A stretch of DNA of 64,000 nt from Ceratothoa steindachneri (taxonomy: Eukaryota; Arthropoda; Malacostraca; Isopoda; Cymothoidae), in assembly GCA_963969495.1 (NCBI GenBank), contig OZ018330.1, positions 67,032,907-67,096,906 on the forward strand, given 5' to 3'. The notes beneath the pieces were generated by a model. The model ran no database searches and was not told the DNA's origin. It was given only the letters and a program-made list of their open reading frames with translations. Shown here piece by piece: positions 45,946-58,135 of the stretch (position 1 is the stretch's first letter; each line of letters begins with the position of its first letter). A program made the position numbers and the translations under genes.

Positions 45946-46021
45946 TACGTAAAAGGAAGGATAACGTCATTGCTTATAATTTATCACGCAATCCGATAGA
46001 CGAATGCCCTAGATGTGGCGA
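45946..46021 (+). pseudogene. RNase H of the Gmr1-like element, C-terminal end
   Basis: After the second TACGT the frame reads RKRKDNVIAYNLSRNPIDEC and stops at TAA (46022-46024 region), the normal end of the RNase H/connection segment. No integrase follows, confirming that RNase H is the last pol domain. Confidence 0.8.
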
Positions 46022-46270
46022 CTAACCGGAATTGTCCGGCCATTAGTTTTTTCTTTTGTATATATGTATGTTCTTTTTTATTATGTATGTCTAGTTATAA
46101 CTCTAATTTCTCAGACCTTGTCGCGAAATAGTTCCATTTTATTATGTTCATTTTTTGCGTGTTTCGCGTATGTATGTTTTCTGGGACCTTATTTTGGCTA
46201 GAGATTGTAAATGCGAGTAGGTTATAACTTGTGACATTATCCCTTGTTCTACTTCAGAATAATGTCCCTT

Positions 46271-46285
46271 GGGGATGGGTAGGGG
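46271..46285 (+). promoter_or_regulatory. Polypurine tract
   Basis: GGGGATGGGTAGGGG lies directly against the right LTR and would prime plus-strand DNA synthesis. Confidence 0.75.
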
Positions 46286-46440
46286 TGTAGGAGAATAGCA
46301 TAATGTACCTACATTTCCTCATTTCCCTTTTGGTGGGCCGGTTATCAAACCTTCCCCTTCCGGCCCGATATCTGATGGTCTCCCGCTGGAAGAACCCGAC
46401 GACCATTTAAGCTAACCACCGCGTTCCTTCCTCGACTGGT
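46286..46440 (+). repeat. Right LTR of the Gmr1-like element, truncated
   Basis: Matches the left LTR from TGTAGGAG to TTCCTCGAC, then diverges completely. The last 30-35 bp and the expected target duplication are missing, probably through deletion. Confidence 0.75.
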
Positions 46441-47239
46441 TATCGATAGATGGGACCCAATCTTGTCTTCAGGTGGTTTCCAGAAGTTTGAAAAGGACGA
46501 AATAGAGGAGATAATCAAGCCTCTCTCACCCAAAAAGGACGCTTGCTATCAAATCTACTTCCGGAGCCACGTGAACCTCTCCCGAGTTTCAAGTATAATA
46601 GATGAATTCATTTAACCCACAGTAGTAGAGCTTACACAGCGTCTGGCGGGGCAGGAATTGCCATCTATCTCAGTGTAGTGGTAAATCGTCGAAGCAACAA
46701 GTCTTCAGAGAGGAGATCGGTCCTAGTTAGGGATGCTCCTTATCCCGTTGGTCTGCAAGTCAGTGCGGACCCAGGCTCGTACTTACGTTTTCAGAGCCGA
46801 AGCTACAAACGGCCTCACTCTGGTTCCCTAAGCAAAAAAAATACATCTGAGCTTTTCTCTGCCACCCTATGCGTCGATAGATCACTTTGCGCCCTTTTCC
46901 TCTCACTGAGGCACCCAAGATTCCTGGGAGTTTATGAGCGTGGGGCCCTCTTTAACAAGAAGCTCCCGTCACCGCCTTCTTCTAGGAATTGTGGAATTGT
47001 GGAATCCGTTCGGTCCCAGGAGAACCTACCTCATCGTCTCCACCCCTTATCTCACTACCTTTGCTCACCAGTGCCACCCGAACATCAGGTTCCAAGGTAA
47101 CCCTTCCCTTTCACATTCTCCAACTTCATCGCGAAGCTTACCAACATTACAAGTGTATAGGGATTTATATAGTGAATAGTTATTTACAACCCAAGTGGCA
47201 TATCCGATATTCACTTATTAATTTATCTCTCAAAGCACC

Positions 47240-47293
<54 letters not shown>

Positions 47294-47493
47294 TTTTCTT
47301 TTTTAGTGTTCATTAAAACTTTATTTTCATATTGTTATGTATCTAACTTGTTTTGGGTCGCTTGCTGGCAAAGTTCATTCCAATCCCTCCGTAGCCAACC
47401 TCTAAGCACTCATGAGTCAATAAACCCATTCAGGGCACTGGCTGAAAGAAATATAAGGAGTAGTACGACGACTCCTCCGCATTCGGGATAATA

Positions 47494-47557
<64 letters not shown>

Positions 47558-47639
47558 TTTGACACTCTTCCTTTATTTTAAATTATCTAAAGACTAAAAA
47601 TCCTTATCTTTGATACGAGTGACTTAATAATGAAAGAGT
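46441..47639. other. Unassigned DNA with two AT microsatellites
   Basis: Moderate-GC sequence to about 47150 has a 140-codon open frame (46678-47100) without motif. Long TA repeats lie at about 47246-47291 and 47497-47554. Confidence 0.5.
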
Positions 47640-47889
47640 ATTCCAGGACAAAATCGAAATCAGAGTCAGATTTAGAATTATTCAACGGATTGAAATCCGA
47701 AGACGACAGTTTTTTTTTCAAAGTTTACCATCAGTTCTGAGGCTTGTCGAATTCTGCTCTGGAGTCAATTGCCTAGATAGGCAATTTTATCTTAACCTCT
47801 GCCATTTTCTTCATCTTGATTTACAAGTCGGTCTACTCGAGCACTCCTCGATTACCTCTCGAAGCAAAGTATCCTTGAGCCACTTTTGT

Positions 47890-48595
47890 AGAGTATGATG
47901 TTTGTAAGGTGTGATTGGAAATACTCTCCCTCTCCGAGGGGCATGTCGTTTAATTCCAAAGAATGCTCAATCCCAGAACTTGCTTGGAAAATTCGAGTCA
48001 CGGACCCGGAAGAACCTTCTCGGATCTTGGAGTGGCAACCCACCCGTGCACGGGAATTTCTCAAGATTAGGACTTAGTGGGTGTTTGAAGAATTGACCTT
48101 TCAAGAGCGCAGTGGCCTCCCTATTGCCTTCATTTTTTATGAATAACGGAAAAAAAGACACTCTTAAATGGTATTATACCGAGTTTGGTTGCCATAAGGG
48201 GTATCCCTTGGGCACTCCAATCCCCTGAACCTTATCTCCCAGGAGGGTGGAAGGTACAATGGTCCATTAATAAGGGCGAAATCGTTTTCCCCCATCGCCT
48301 AGATAGTATGCCCATCCCGCCTAAAGAAAAATCCAGTTATGAATTAGACCTGACTTGGAACCTACCAGGAATTCGGTTGTAACCGTGATAAAACGACTGA
48401 CTCCAATTCGCTTATGCTTTTGGTATTTGTGCCAATGATCTTTCCGATTGTAAATGTGTACCACACAAGTTCACTCAAGTTTGCAGTCAGAGATACGGCC
48501 ATGGATTTAGAGACGTAGTACCTTTGAGAGAGAAATTCATTTTGGCACACTATAACCCTGAACTTGGTTATCCCTTCATTCCAAATCCACAGTGA
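47890..48595 (+). pseudogene. Unidentified protein fossil
   Basis: The plus strand shows a protein-like composition over about 230 codons in two frames. Pieces are CSIPELAWKIRVTDPEEPSR, LTFQERSGLPIAFIFYE, WKVQWSINKGEIVFPHRLDS, SSYELDLTWNLPGIRL (stop 48380-48382 and three more), then in the same frame CANDLSDCKCVPHKFTQVC and YNPELGYPFIPNPQ before TGA. I do not recognise the family. The Cys cluster and Pro/aromatic content suggest a former secreted or structural protein, but no function is claimed. It lies downstream of the Gmr1-like element on the same strand but outside its LTR. Confidence 0.4.
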
Positions 48596-51500
48596 AGGTA
48601 GGATGCAGGAAATATGTCATGTTCCTGCAAAGATTCAGATCTTTCTCCAGATCGGCCATCAGCCGAGAGTGTCAGAATGTGCGTTTGAAATTGTGAAAAA
48701 CCTTCATCAGTTTGGGGAAAATAACTGAAATGTAAGCTGTGGATTTCTCAATTTTTTTTCTTCTTTTATGCTATTCTAATGCATTTTATCAATTTGCATT
48801 CGTACTCACTTGATTAAGGCTTATTAATAGATTCAATGACTTATTATTTAGTTTAAAGCAATAATGCATTGAAAAAGCGGATGTCCCAAAATTCACCATA
48901 AAATAAAATTAGATGACCCCATGACCGCAAGATAATCTTTCCACTTAATAATTTAGTAGGCCATACCTTGAGACTATATTGATTAAGCAATTAACAAGGA
49001 AAGTGTGTTTTTTCTTGTTTAGACCGTTTTTATGTAGAGATACCTGTTAGACATCTTGTATATGGAATAAAATAAAAGATAAATATCTAATGGTTAAAAA
49101 ATCAACATTATTCCTGATATCTCTATGTTCCATTTTATTTTCTGCCATCTTGTTTTTAATTATCATCTCTCGATGAGAGTTTCGTGTTTCGTTTATTAGA
49201 AGCTATTCATTGTTTTAAAGCAAACATCGGATCTTTTGATTCGAATATACAATAGTTTCCCTGCAGTCATGATCATCTTTCTCTCCAAATACTAAGAGAA
49301 TCTCTTAAAGATCAGATTATTTTCCACTCATTTTCTTGGGGGGGGGGGGGGGGTCTGCGAGCAGTATATATGAATTACTTTGATGCAATAACACCTCGAT
49401 GTATTTATGACAAATGAGCCTTGGAATATGTCAGAATAAAATAATCCGCATTTAGAGTTAGATACTGGATGTTCCAGTTTCTTTTAATTCTAATTCAATT
49501 ATTTTTTGTTTACTTTTATCTGTAGTTACGTTTCGCTTTGCCCATGAATCATTTTATATTATGTCCCTTCCATATTTCCCATTTTCTTTGGGGTAGCATA
49601 GAACAGATGTATTTTTTATATATCACTTTAGAAACCTAATATCTATTCAGTTAAAAATAATAATAGGTCGATTTAACCCTCTGATATATTTAATTAAGCC
49701 TAAGTGTCTGTCCAAAACAGTTCTTTAAACACAAAAGATGTTTAACTGTTTCAGAGAGTTTGGTCATTTCGAATTCTTATCTGGCAATCTACAGTGTCAT
49801 ACATCCGAAATCTTTGCTCATCTCGTCGTCTCGCTCATATATCTGTATGCTCGAAGCTTTAGTTCAAGCAAATACAGCTCTCGCTTAGAAGATTATATGC
49901 ATTCCTGCATTAGCACGCAAGATAAATTCATAAATTCTCTATCAGAGATTATTATTGATTTTTTTGCTACTTCGAAAGCAATTAAATATTTTTTGCTCTA
50001 AACAGAATGTAGAACAGCATAGTCTTATGTAAGAAATCCCTCATTATTTGCATGAAGTTGAACTGTATTATGTATTATGTGGAGAGAAGAATTATTTATT
50101 ATTTGATTGCTACTGCACCCTTTGTACCTCAGTTTGAACAACCATCTTATTTCCATGAAAATTATAAATGTCTTTTAAATTTGCATAAAAGTTGCTTTCA
50201 GATGAGGGGATTAAAATCTGAATAGAGAAAAACCAATATTGGTTTCTTTCATCTTCTCTTTAGGCAATGGGTTTCGACCATTTCCACTTCTGAACATATT
50301 ATTTTTACCATAATAATTATGTTCAGCAATATTGTTTCTAATTTAAACCAATTCTCTACATAATTCTCTCTATATAACATTTTATATTTCTCTTCGGTTT
50401 CTTCATTGTCTCAGTTATTTTAGTATTGGCTCTTGTTAATTAAAACGGACAAAACTCATTAGTTGACACATCTCTATTTTGAGTATTTAGAAGTTTCTCT
50501 CGAAAGTGTACCTCAATTCTTATACTTCACACTCATACTTTTTTTTCAACATGATTATCTTGATTTTTAAAGTATATTTATCTTTCTACATAATTTGAAA
50601 TTTCATTATCAGACATAAATGATTTTTATTGATTTTTTTCGCTTCCGTAATTTCCTTGTTCTGAGTTTTGAATTTAGTTCATAGATTGCTTTATAAAGTT
50701 TATGGGAGATGAAGTGTCCTTGGTTTGGTCTTCTTTCATTTTTACTGCTTGATTGCAGCTTAAATAATGATGTTGAGTGAATTTATATACACACGGAAGA
50801 GGATGTTAATATTAATATTTCTATAGACTTAGTACTGAAACAGTGTTACCATGTTTTAGCATAAATTTATCTTTTTTCCAAAGCAATTATCAAAACCATT
50901 TTAACTTATCTTGGCAAGATACTATTAAGGCCTTAAAACAATATAAAGAGCAATTTTAATATTTTGTGCATGGTTAGAAAATGTTGCACTTCACGAAAAT
51001 ATGGTCCACATTTTTGTGAAAACAATGTTTTTTCAAATAAATGACCATTCAGTGATTTGATTTTATCTAAAGAAGTATAATCAGTTATTTTATATCAAGT
51101 TTCATAAAACAATTTTGGTCGTTCATTAGAGAAAAATCCACTTTTTTCTATTTTATAAAAGTAAATCCTCGTGTCTTTTTATTATACTGAAAAATAATCA
51201 ATTGATTTTATAGGAGATTATCTTTTAGAATTTGAATTATTGCAGAGCTTTTACACCTCTTTTGTAGTGGCATAGAGGATTTAAGAAGATTAGTTCTTAG
51301 GGGCGACATGACCCTCATTTTTCCGGTCATAGTGAGGTCAAGGGCAACCCTACTACACTATTTGAGGAGTCAAAAAAAGAAGTACACTGTTCATAATCAA
51401 ACATATAATAGTGCCTTCTCTATAAAACTATACATTAGTAAATATTACCTTTGCCAAAGAGTAATAGATAGACATGTTCCTTTTATTTCTATTTATATAA

Positions 51501-54500
51501 GACGAGGTCAAAGCCTCGCATTACGTGAATATCCACACGAGCAATTTGAGGGCATCAAATTCTCACAAGCCATTTATATTTACTATGGATACAAGGTGCA
51601 CTGTACTATTATCGTGCCTACTAATTACTTGGATATTTTATGATACATCCGTTCACCATTCTGATGATCCACTTCCATTCGTTTTCAATTCCATCTCCCC
51701 TGAACTAATTTTTAGTGTTCCTTGCTTTCTATTATCTTTGATAGTACAAAGATAGATAGTAACTACTCAGCAAAACTTCTTCTAGAGAGGTATGGTTGTA
51801 AAATAACTATCAAAGCACACATTATATTTTTGATGCTTGTGTATATTTCCATTTCTTCAATAATTCTTGGAATTACGAGCCTAAGCTCGTGCTGCAGCTT
51901 CTCGTTTTCACCCAGCAAATTGGACTCGCACCAGTCCAAGCCCCAAATCATTTAAAACTTGAGTCGTAGCTGGTATCTGCGCATGCGTCCGGGCGACAAC
52001 TATGAAACTGTTCTACGATGGTATATACGAGTATATGCCGGTACTAGAGGAAAACAACGACTCGGCTTATATAACATTCTAAATATTAATTATTTAAATA
52101 TAAGAACAATCTCTTCAGATTAGGGCCATTTCATCTGCGTAATTGATTCTGATGCCTCCACAAATCACGATTAAATGCCACACCTTGAAATGTCAGAGGT
52201 CATTATGGTTCAGGGTGAAAGGAATATTTCGTTTCTTTTCTTCCTAAAGTTTAATCTTTCCCTATACGTAAAATACCAATTCTTACTATAATCTTCTTGT
52301 AAATGTTATGATAAATTCACTCAATGGATTCCTTAAAAGACAGTCGCAAGGCTATTTCGAACAGTAGAAGCATTTCTACCATTGACCTATGACCGTTTAA
52401 CTCACAAATAAAAAAAGTGACACTAACCCTGTTGCCTAGAATACAATCAATCTCTACTACCCTCGGAATTTGGCACAGTTCAAGAAGCTGCATACGTCAG
52501 AAATTGGCAATCTTTTCACACCCTCCGCTTACCCAGCAATTAATACACTCACAAGGCACTCAGGAGGCAGACATCATATTTTTTATAAGGAATCTAAGCT
52601 CTTCAGCCTAATTTCATGGTGTATACTCTAGACCGGTGAAAATTAGAAGTGCAAAAGTTTTTCATGGTCCTTTTCTTCCTAAATCGTTCAAATCTATCTT
52701 TCATCATTAGAGGGTGGTTGTTCTAATATAATTAGCAAATCTCAAACCAAGTTTATTTCAAAATCAGATATGACAAAGGACGTGTTATTAATTCGCAATC
52801 TATGATCCAAAAATATACAGTTAAATAGGAGATAACAACCCTCTATCTTAAACAATCCAATTTCCTTCATATTTTCCCCAAAAGAGAACATCTTTCGGCA
52901 AATGCAACTCACGCTACCCGATACATACTCGTAGCAGTGAATGAAGGTTTGTGTACTATTAAGCTGTATTGAAATAAATGTGGTTATTTTAAAATTAATG
53001 CTAAACTTTTTTATTATACCACAAAGATTTATTGAGCAGTTCCATCATTATTACCAATGCTCTCTGATCGTTTAACTAATCACTCAGTTTTAATGAAATA
53101 TATAATAAGATATTCTTTACCAATACGTAAATATCAGAGTAAAATTCGCCATTAGGATGAATTTCTAATGAGATGAAATGGTAATCACATAGTACAAAGT
53201 CAGGAGAATAGAGATAAGGATGAAGCACACTTCAATTTAACTCTATATCGTTTGGTTGTGGTAAACATATAAGGTGAGGGCAAGTATTTTCAGAAAAAGA
53301 AGAGAAAACACTCGTGATTCATCATTAAATGATGCTTTTAATCATACTTTCAGGTAAACTTTGCAGTTGTTAAACATATACTGTAGATGAGCAGTAACTT
53401 TTTGTTTATTTTAAGATCTCAAGATAAATAATTATTGCTAAGTTTTTAGTGAGATGAAAACAGTCAATTTTCCGTTAATTTTAAAGTAAAGAACCCATTA
53501 AATTTTCCGTATAGATATTGTTCAGGTATGGATGACGGGAATTTTGATGTAATAGGGATAAGGCAAATCTAAGATAGTGTCAAAATTGTTATTTAGACAG
53601 TTTATGTTGCACTACAACAGCATTTATGCACGCAAGGTTAGATTTCCTGACCTCCCTTTGCTTCCTTTGCTTTGGAAGGGAACGTGGCAAGTCCGCAAGA
53701 CACTGCGGTTGCCCTTACCCTTAATGACGGACTTTAAACGTGGGTTGCACTAAATCGAGTAAGAGTGACTACTTTAATTGGCTGAATTAATTCAAATAAC
53801 TAGGAGGTTCTGGAAATCAAACTAGATGAAAAAAAATAATCTTTACGACTGTACAAACAAAAAGTAATGGATACAACATAGAATTACAAAAGAACTAAAT
53901 GGACAATCGGTTTACACACGTCAGCTCCAGGCAGGAGCCATGAGCACGTACACGATTGACAAAAGGAAAACTACCATTCCAGGTGGATCTGCCTCCTGAG
54001 GATTTTGTACCCGACAGAAAGGTTCTAACAACTACTGCTAGCCGCGAAAAGAGGGATCGAGGGAGTATTTCGCCGCGGAGAAACTGAGTCGAATACAGCA
54101 GTGTGCGAGCCTTCTCGTTCCTAGTTATTATTTTTTCTTATTTAATTTTCTTGTCTTCCTGCTTTTGTGGTAAGGGAGGAAGAGAGAAAGAATTCTGTGT
54201 CGCATCCCCTTTGGCAAAATATTAATCTTACCCAGGTCAACGCTTAACTATTTATACGGGCCCGCGGGAAGTGAATTTTACCGAGGTGCAGGAAATAGAT
54301 TTTAGTTTATATATACAGCCGCGTCAGGATTGAATTTAGACCTTCACTCCATCTTGCAGAACCTCTCGTTGTTACCATTTGGCTTGCTATAGGACGTCTT
54401 ATCAAACGGAAGTTACCTAAAAAAGAAGCCGATCGCAGGTTCTTTCCATCCTACCCGTCTCTCTTTCTCTCTCTCTCTAATCTCCATTTCTCTCATATTT

Positions 54501-55030
54501 GAAAATGTATCAGAAAATATTTGGGGGGGATTCAACAATGTTTTAGGCAACATAAACACTAAACATGTGTATATTATGTCAGAAATAGAAAAATAAAAAA
54601 ATAGTAATTATGCAATTTAGGGTGGAGCGAAAAACATTTTTATTGAAATTTATTTTACCACCTCGATTTTTTGTATACGGGTATCTGTCAAATTAAACCT
54701 CCTAAAAAAATCTTTTGATATAATAATTTTTAAAAGCTTCTCAACGCCATTGAAAATAATGCGATTTTCAACTAAATTCTGACTTTCGTGGATTATATCT
54801 GAAAATTAAATTCAAATTTTGAATTGATACCTCCAAACAAATAATTATTGTAATTTAAAGAACAAGTACGCAGCAAAAATAATTCAAACAGAAATGTGAC
54901 GATTTTACAAAAGACGCTGAACAATTGTTTGATATTTCGTGTTGTAAATGAAATAGATTTGAAAACTCTTCTTGTGGCAAGAAAAATAAGGTGCCACCAT
55001 TGGAGCAAACGTATCTGGACGCCCATGAAA
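48596..55030. other. 6.4 kb of AT-rich DNA with no recognised gene
   Basis: Only low-complexity features stand out: a run of 16 G at 49338-49353, a CT-rich stretch near 54460-54500, and a moderately GC-rich patch at about 53640-54130 with short open frames but no motif. Open frames such as 49738-50001 and 51308-51643 look like AT-rich chance frames. Confidence 0.45.
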
Positions 55031-55139
55031 AACTAGGAAAATGGCCCTAGGTAATATCGATCAAATTCAATGAAAGAAGAATATTCAAGGTGAAGTTACG
55101 AAGAATCGTGAATATTGTCATTTAAATTAACCATCTACT

Positions 55140-56735
55140 ATGACAGATAATATCGAAGTGATTCTTCCTTCATATAGCACAGAATCAGAATATCCTGACG
55201 AAGGTAGCGACTATGAGCTTCCTTCATCCGTGAAACACAAAGAAGTAAACAAAAAAAGTGCATCCAAGACTCCATCTAAACAAATAAAGTTGTCAGATTT
55301 GCGTTGGCATGTCGCCTCACTGGTATGTTTGATCGAGCTGCAGCTTTAATAACAAGTTCAATCCTTAAGGACTTATCGTCAATTAAAGGCAAAGAAACTT
55401 CTGTATTAGTTAACAGGTCAAAAGTTAGAAGAGAGCGTGTCAAATAACGTACTACACTACAGCAAGAAATGAGATTGGATAAGCCATTATATTCTATTTA
55501 TTTTGATGATAGAAAAGATATCACATTATTTTTTGAGACGATGGAGGGAACTCATCAAAAGAAGAAGATAATGGAAGAGCACATCTCTGTGATAGAAGAA
55601 CTTGGTTCAGAATACCTTGAACACCTGGCAATGAAGACAGGTTCTGCAAAAGCTATATGCGATGCAATATTCTCGTATCTAGAAGAAAATAAGATCGCAA
55701 CTGATGAACTCGTGGGTGTAGGATGGGATGGAGCGGCAGTGAATACAGGAACAATTAGAAGAAAAACTTAATAGACCACTGTACTAGCTTATTTTCCAGG
55801 TCCATGCAAATGAGCTCCCATTGCGCCAGCTCATCAACAATTTGGATGGGAAAACAACTCGGACGAGTGGATTTGTCGGATCTATGGGGAGACAACTTGA
55901 TAAATGTGAGGCGCTTAGTGTTGTTGAATTCAAACCAATTCTGACTAACTTGCCGTCAGCTGACAAAGGAAATCTGAGCACCGATCAAAAGTATCTGTTT
56001 AATATCCTTCTATCTATCTCACAAGGTAAATGTTCAGCTGAAATGGCTCGTAAGAGTCCTGGAAAAATGTCGCATGCACGCTAGCTTACAACGGTAAATC
56101 GGATTCTTCGATGATATGTTTCGACTGCCGATCCTTCTGACAGGTGAAATCCATGGTCTTGTTCATCATGAAAGTGTATGCACCATGCTGGTTTGAAATA
56201 AAATCTTAGTCTTCTATGTAAGATGGATCACTCAACCACCTCTTCAAGACAGTGCAATCACTGCAAGGGATGAACAAACAGATTAAAGATATGGTTGCCC
56301 TAGTGATTCAAACGAATGCTTATCTTGCACATGCGGAAAACATTCTTCTATGTATGCTGCAAGATGAAAGAAATCATATCCGTGAACTCGCAAGGAGATA
56401 AATTATGAAAGCACGAAAAATTAGTAAAGGGAAATCAATAGACACTTTCAAGATCCCAGAATATACTTTGAAGCTTATGACTACATCCACCTAATTAATT
56501 GACAGCAGACCGTTGTGACCGAACCTTCGCTGACGAGGACGCTCTCTCATGATCAACTTGAAGAATTTATCCGTCAACAACCTAAAGTGGATTTTCCGAA
56601 GTTTTCTTGTCACACACGAGCGGTTGAGAAATGCATCAAACTGGTCACAGAAGCGTCACTAATAGTTTGTGGAAAGGAGTAAAATTGAGTCAGGAGAAAA
56701 ATACCGTCATTTAATACCAAGAGGGACTTCGTAAT
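55140..56735 (+). pseudogene. hAT-like transposase pseudogene H2
   Basis: An N-terminus MTDNIEVILPSYSTESEYPD is followed after a frame change by FDRAAALITSSILKDLSSIK and RSKVRRERVK. Then come LYSIYFDDRKDITLFF (candidate first Asp), HISVIEELGSEYLEHLA, VGWDGAAVNTG (second Asp) and, after a frameshift near 55752, VHANELPLRQLINNLDGK. There a Trp has become TAG and the Cys of the expected Cys-x-x-His is Phe. Later fragments include NLSTDQKYLFNILL, CDRTFADEDALS and SCHTRAVEKCIKLVTEAS. The layout parallels H1 at 40-1448 and 8300-8615. Many stops exclude function. Confidence 0.75.
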
Positions 56736-57270
56736 GAAAGTTAATAACACTACAAAAATCTTAAGGCATTTAATAAATGGATATTGAATAATAGTGAAAA
56801 TTTAAATATTCGACTGTTAATTGTTCAATTTCTTCTATTTCAGAGTGATGATGATAAAAAAACTACAGGTTGCTTGGAAACGAATGGAAGAAAAGGAAGG
56901 AAAACTTATCGAGTAGTTAATAGGTCATTTTTATTCAATGAAATGGAGGTAGAAAAATTGATTGTAAACTTTTATGAAAATACATATATTTTTTTAAGTT
57001 TTATTGAAATGATATAGCCCGTAAAGGAAATAAATGTTAATGTGACAACTTTAAGTTTGAAAACAAATAGATATAATTTTCCGACATTTTTACTTTTTTT
57101 CAAAATTTAAATTGCGTAGAGGAACCTGAAAATACTAATTTAGAAGTCTCAAATTTCAACACAATAGTTTTTGATGTTGGGGACATTTAAAATTCAGGGT
57201 AGGAAAATGAATTTCAAATGTTTTTGCAAAATCTTTCTTTTCCATCCACCCTAATGCATATTATTCAAAT
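56736..57270. other. AT-rich spacer
   Basis: A 77-codon frame at 56784-57017 shows no motif. Nothing else is seen. Confidence 0.4.
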
Positions 57271-57271
57271 T

Positions 57272-58135
57272 ACCGGGTAGTGCAAAAGTCCTGTTACCCT
57301 CGTTTCGACGCTCTTAATAAATGTTACAAAGCTAGTTTTGATGCATTTAGACACGTTTTTATTGTTATAACAGATATGCGTTTAAATTGTAATATTAATT
57401 AATCTGTTCACCTTTTGTGGCAGGAATGGACTCAAGTCTAGAGCTGAATGTCAGGCACAAGTTGTGAACGAAGTCCTTCATGCTGGCCCACACACAATTG
57501 ACGAAGGACTTCAGCTCGTCGCTAATGCAGTGACGGACCTTACAGACCTTACCTTTAAGATGTAGCCATATGCTGTAGTCGAGGTGATTGAGTTCGGGTG
57601 AATTTGGCTGCCAAAATTCCTTCCACGAGAAGTTCAGGTTTGACCCCAACCAATCTTGCTTGTCTTTGGCCGTGTTAGCCTCGAATCAGTCCTGTTGAAA
57701 GAAGTACTCCGCCTTCTTAGTGATCTTTCTCGACATTCGAACCCACGACGGCGATTATCATCATGAAGGCCTAGTGCTTTGCCGTAGACACGTAGCGGAG
57801 CTCGGAGACGTCCTGACCGAAGCTTATCACCTGTTTCTTCCGATTATTGATGAGCGAATCGATCCAGCAGATTTTTACAGTAGTAAAACGATAATTCGAT
57901 GCCTATGACCCTTCACTTCCTTGAGAAGCCGACGACAGTGTTCTAGACGTTTTTATTGCATATGTTCGGTGAGTAGAGGCCTTTCCATGCACCGTCAGCC
58001 CTTGTCGCTCTCCTCTTTGATGGTTCTGAATACAGTGGCTACCAAGCAGTTTAGCGATGTTAGACCTTTGGTGACACCTGTACAGTAGAGCAGTGATCTA
58101 GATTCTTTTAACTTCCATCTCAACACAGTTGCACA
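57272..58135 (-). pseudogene. mariner-like transposase pseudogene
   Basis: Minus-strand pieces in order are VFRTIKEESDKG near 58030, RPLLTEHMQ and KRLEHCRRLLKEVKGHRHRI near 57930, then ISFGQDVSELRYVSTAKH and MMIIAVVGSNVEK near 57780. Next come FQQD with NTAKDKQDWLG (second catalytic Asp block) and WKEFWQPNSPELNHLDYSIW near 57610 (last catalytic Asp block), and SSRLESIPATKG at the end. The first catalytic Asp region is damaged. At the low-coordinate side ACCGGGTAGTGCAAAAGTCC (57272-57291) resembles a terminal repeat. No partner was found beyond 58135. Confidence 0.75.

Larger units (their letters stand above)
39663..46440 (+). mobile_element. Gypsy-group LTR retrotransposon with Gag-PR-INT-RT-RH order (Gmr1-like), decayed
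   Basis: LTR-related ends begin TGTAGGAGAATAGCATAATG at 39663 and 46286. Between them, in order, are a Gag region, one CCHC knuckle, a protease with DTG, an integrase with HHCC, D, D and E, then reverse transcriptase and RNase H, and finally a polypurine tract touching the right LTR. In ordinary Gypsy elements integrase comes last. This copia-like order with Gypsy-type domains is the hallmark of the Gmr1 group. The element carries many frameshifts, a tandem duplication in each of pol's two halves, a changed RT active site and a 1,376-bp insertion in RNase H. The right LTR is truncated, so no target duplication can be read. Confidence 0.85.

Noticed and set aside
49738..51955. Several 70-110-codon open frames in the AT-rich 49-52 kb region
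   Set aside because: They are rich in Phe, Ile, Ser and Lys with no motif, overlap on both strands and look like chance frames in AT-rich DNA.
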